64,000 nt of DNA. Origin: Hyphomicrobiales bacterium. GTDB taxonomy: Bacteria; Pseudomonadota; Alphaproteobacteria; Rhizobiales; Beijerinckiaceae. The notes beneath the pieces are model-generated. The model made no database searches. It was not told the DNA's origin and was given only the letters and a program-made list of their open reading frames with translations. Made by a program: the position numbers and the translations under genes. Shown here piece after piece: positions 61,531-64,000 of this stretch; position 1 is the stretch's first letter, and each line of letters starts with the position of its first letter. The stretch is from the NCBI GenBank assembly GCA_930633495.1, contig CAKNFJ010000001.1:806001-870000 (forward strand), in the 5' to 3' direction.

Positions 61531-62355
61531 TTGACTGCCATCGCCCTCACTATCGCCGGCTCGGATTCGAGCGGCGGCGCCGGCATCCAGGCGGATCTGA
61601 AGACCTTCGCGGCGCATCAGGTCTATGGCGCCAGCGTGATCGTGGCCCTGACCGCCCAGAACACCAAGGGCGTCAGCGCCATCCATGCCGTGCCGCGCGA
61701 TTTCGTCGCCCGGCAGATCGATGCGGTCTTCGAGGATCTCGGCGTCGGCGCGGTCAAGATCGGCATGCTGGCCACGGCCGAGTTGATCGAGACCGTCGCC
61801 GCCGGGCTCAAGCGCCACGGCGCGAAGAACATCGTGCTCGATCCCGTCATGATCGCCGCCTCCGGCGCGCGGCTTCTGGAGACCTCTGCCGTCGAGGCGA
61901 TCCGCACGCATCTCTTCCCGCTCGCGACATTGATCACCCCGAACCTGCCCGAGGCCGCCGCCCTGCTCGGATCGAGCATGGCCGAGACCGAGCAGGCCAT
62001 CGACGAGCAGGCCGCAAAGCTCGCGGCGCTCGGCGCCGCCAATGTCCTGATCAAGGGCGGCCATGGCAGCGGCGACACCAGCAGCGACCTTCTCCTGCTC
62101 GCCGGCGGCGCGCGCCAGCATTTCAACGCAGCGCGCCTTGCGACCCGCAACACGCATGGCACCGGCTGCACCCTGTCCTCCGCCATCGCCGCGAACCTCG
62201 CCAGGGGGCTGACGCTGCCGGAGGCGGTCGGCCGGGCCAAGAGCTACATCTCCGCCGCCATCGCCGCCGCCGATCAGGTCGCGGTTGGCCATGGCCACGG
62301 GCCGGTGCATCATTTCCACCACTGGTGGGACAAGACCGACGGGAACCAGCCATGA
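61531..62355 (+). CDS. thiD: Hydroxymethylpyrimidine/phosphomethylpyrimidine kinase
   Basis: This is a 274-residue kinase of the ribokinase fold that makes HMP-pyrophosphate for thiamine synthesis. It has [21 protein letters not shown] at the start, VKIGMLAT and the catalytic [18 protein letters not shown]. The start is TTG at 61531 with GGAG upstream; no suitable ATG fits the domain. The C-terminus ends in a His-rich [15 protein letters not shown]. It lies 14 bases after mutA, and its stop overlaps the large-subunit ATG (ATGA), an unusual place for a thiamine gene. Confidence 0.92.
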   Translation: MTAIALTIAGSDSSGGAGIQADLKTFAAHQVYGASVIVALTAQNTKGVSAIHAVPRDFVARQIDAVFEDLGVGAVKIGMLATAELIETVAAGLKRHGAKNIVLDPVMIAASGARLLETSAVEAIRTHLFPLATLITPNLPEAAALLGSSMAETEQAIDEQAAKLAALGAANVLIKGGHGSGDTSSDLLLLAGGARQHFNAARLATRNTHGTGCTLSSAIAANLARGLTLPEAVGRAKSYISAAIAAADQVAVGHGHGPVHHFHHWWDKTDGNQP

Positions 62356-64000
62356 CCGCGATCCCGGATTTCACGACGCTCGCCTTTGCCGGTTCGACCC
62401 GGCCGACGCAGGCCGAACTGCCCACAGGCGAAGCCTGGCAGACGCCCGAGGATATCCCGGTCAAGCCGCTCTACACGGCCGCAGACCGTGACGGCCTGCC
62501 CTTCGTCGAGACCCTGCCCGGCATCGCGCCCTATCTGCGCGGCCCCTACCCGACGATGTATGTCAACCAGCCCTGGACGATCCGGCAATATGCCGGCTTC
62601 TCCACGGCCGAGGATTCCAACGCCTTCTACCGGCGCAACCTCGCCGCCGGGCAGAAGGGGCTCTCGGTCGCCTTCGACCTCGCCACCCATCGCGGCTATG
62701 ACAGCGACCATCCGCGCGTCGGCGGCGATGTCGGCATGGCCGGCGTCGCGATCGACTCGATCTACGACATGCGCACCCTGTTCTCCGGCATCCCGCTCGA
62801 CCAGATGAGCGTGTCGATGACGATGAACGGCGCCGTCCTGCCGGTGCTGGCGCTCTATATCGTGGCGGCCGAGGAACAGGGCGTGCCGCAGGCCAGGCTC
62901 TCGGGGACCATCCAGAACGACATCCTCAAGGAGTTCATGGTCCGCAACACCTATATCTACCCGCCCTCGCCCTCGATGCGGATCATCGGCGACATCTTCG
63001 CCTTCACCTCGGCGAACATGCCGAAGTTCAACTCGATCTCGATCTCCGGCTACCACATGCAGGAGGCAGGCGCGACGCAGGACCTCGAGCTCGGCTACAC
63101 GCTGGCCGACGGCGTCGAGTATATCCGTGCCGGCCAGCGCGCGGGCCTCGGCGTCGACGTCTTCGCGCCGCGCCTGTCCTTCTTCTGGGCGATCGGCATG
63201 AACTTCTTCATGGAAGTCGCCAAGATGCGCGCCGCCCGCCTGATCTGGGCCAAGCTCGTCAAGGATTTCGGCGCTGAGAACGAGAAGTCCCTGCCCTTGC
63301 GCACCCACAGCCAGACCTCCGGCTGGTCGCTGACGGCGCAGGACGTGTTCAACAACGTGCCGCGCACCATGATCGAGGCGATGGCGGCCACCCAAGGCCA
63401 CACCCAGTCGCTGCACACCAACGCGCTCGACGAGGCGCTGGCCCTGCCGACCGACTTCTCCGCCCGCATCGCCCGCAACACCCAGATCCTGCTGCAGCAG
63501 GAGAGCGGCACCACCCGGATCATCGACCCCTGGGGCGGCTCCTATTACGTCGAGCGGCTGACCGCCGCGCTCGCCGAGAAGGCCTGGGGCCATATCCGGG
63601 AGGTCGAGGCGCTCGGCGGCATGGCCAAGGCGATCGAGGCCGGCATCCCCAAGCTCCGGATCGAGGAAGCCGCGGCCAAGACGCAGGCGCGCATCGATGC
63701 CGGCCAGCAGGCGATCATCGGCGTCAACCGCTTCAAGCCGGAGAACGAGGCCTCGATCGAGGTGCTCAAGGTCGACAACGCCGCCGTGCGCGCCCAGCAG
63801 CTCGACAAGCTCAGGCGCCTCAAGGCCGAGCGCAGCGAGACCGAGGTCGAGGCGGCGCTGACCGCGCTCACCAACGGCGCCGCCGGCAACGGCAACCTGC
63901 TCGACCTCGCGGTCAAGGCCGCCCGCGCCAAGGCCACCGTCGGCGAGATCTCGCTGGCGATGGAGAAGGTCTTCGGGCGCCACAGGGCCGAGATCAAGGC
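62352..64000 (+). CDS. mutB: Methylmalonyl-CoA mutase large subunit, 3'-truncated by the window
   Basis: 549 of about 720 codons are visible. The substrate-binding TIM barrel is complete ([44 protein letters not shown]; the [16 protein letters not shown] and [13 protein letters not shown] segments; [16 protein letters not shown]). The C-terminal cobalamin domain with DxHxxG lies beyond the end. The ATG overlaps thiD by four bases. With MutA it forms the adenosylcobalamin enzyme used in propionate and ethylmalonyl-CoA metabolism. Confidence 0.95.
   Translation, partial: MTAIPDFTTLAFAGSTRPTQAELPTGEAWQTPEDIPVKPLYTAADRDGLPFVETLPGIAPYLRGPYPTMYVNQPWTIRQYAGFSTAEDSNAFYRRNLAAGQKGLSVAFDLATHRGYDSDHPRVGGDVGMAGVAIDSIYDMRTLFSGIPLDQMSVSMTMNGAVLPVLALYIVAAEEQGVPQARLSGTIQNDILKEFMVRNTYIYPPSPSMRIIGDIFAFTSANMPKFNSISISGYHMQEAGATQDLELGYTLADGVEYIRAGQRAGLGVDVFAPRLSFFWAIGMNFFMEVAKMRAARLIWAKLVKDFGAENEKSLPLRTHSQTSGWSLTAQDVFNNVPRTMIEAMAATQGHTQSLHTNALDEALALPTDFSARIARNTQILLQQESGTTRIIDPWGGSYYVERLTAALAEKAWGHIREVEALGGMAKAIEAGIPKLRIEEAAAKTQARIDAGQQAIIGVNRFKPENEASIEVLKVDNAAVRAQQLDKLRRLKAERSETEVEAALTALTNGAAGNGNLLDLAVKAARAKATVGEISLAMEKVFGRHRAEIK

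Noticed and set aside
1..64000. tRNA, rRNA or insertion-sequence genes
   Set aside because: I looked for tRNA-like cloverleaf ends, rRNA cores and DDE-type transposase motifs by eye and saw none; a covariance-model or HMM search would be needed to exclude them.

Overview
The window is GC-rich DNA packed with genes on both strands. It looks like the chromosome of an alphaproteobacterium of the order Hyphomicrobiales (Rhizobiales), probably a Bosea-like or related soil genus. The evidence is the cycHJKL (ccmI-E-F-H) cluster next to degP and two OmpR-type two-component systems, glnE beside one of them, an RcGTA-type gene transfer agent cluster, and alphaproteobacterial intergenic palindromes. 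The genus is an inference. No tRNA, rRNA, CRISPR array, transposase or integrase was recognised.

Layout. 1-1406: 3' part of an SbmA/YddA-type (ABCD-like) ABC exporter. 1459-5795 (minus): a PotABCD-type uptake system (binding protein, ATPase, two permeases) with a striking 267-bp inverted-repeat element between the permease genes. It is divergent from a GntR/FCD regulator and mannonate dehydratase uxuA (5959-7896). 8138-14690: a lone ureE with a very His-rich tail, an iron-type binding protein, a DUF1003 membrane protein, an acidic small protein, a PfkB kinase with gloA, and a CDF metal exporter. 14890-20068: pepN and a PleC-like PAS histidine kinase. 20202-22006 (minus): leuA behind a leucine-rich leader peptide. 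22215-23953: a DUF1275 protein, a c-type cytochrome and a lipoprotein. 24117-37430 (minus): glnE, histidine kinase/regulator, degP, ccmH-F-E-I, a FeuQ/FeuP-like pair and a PepSY protein.

37495-53301 (minus): a nearly complete gene transfer agent (GTA) structural cluster, from small and large terminase through portal, prohead protease, capsid, connectors, tail and NlpC peptidase to the giant baseplate protein. There are no integration or replication genes. Its odd points are two secreted trypsin-like proteases on the opposite strand between capsid and connector genes, an intrinsic-terminator-like hairpin in the leader just before the first gene, an apparent frameshift at the very end of the capsid gene, and a tail chaperone that seems to start at CTG.

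53458-64000: a LOG-family protein with an M20 dipeptidase, an Nramp metal transporter, a HerA-like (DUF853) ATPase, a small glycine-rich protein, and a methylmalonyl-CoA mutase operon in which thiD lies between the small- and large-subunit genes; the large subunit runs off the window end.

Three families of dispersed palindromic repeats punctuate the intergenic regions: a two-hairpin REP-like family (seven loci), a 170-bp paired-arm element (two loci) and a GAGCATTT-type element (two loci, each overlapping a stop codon).
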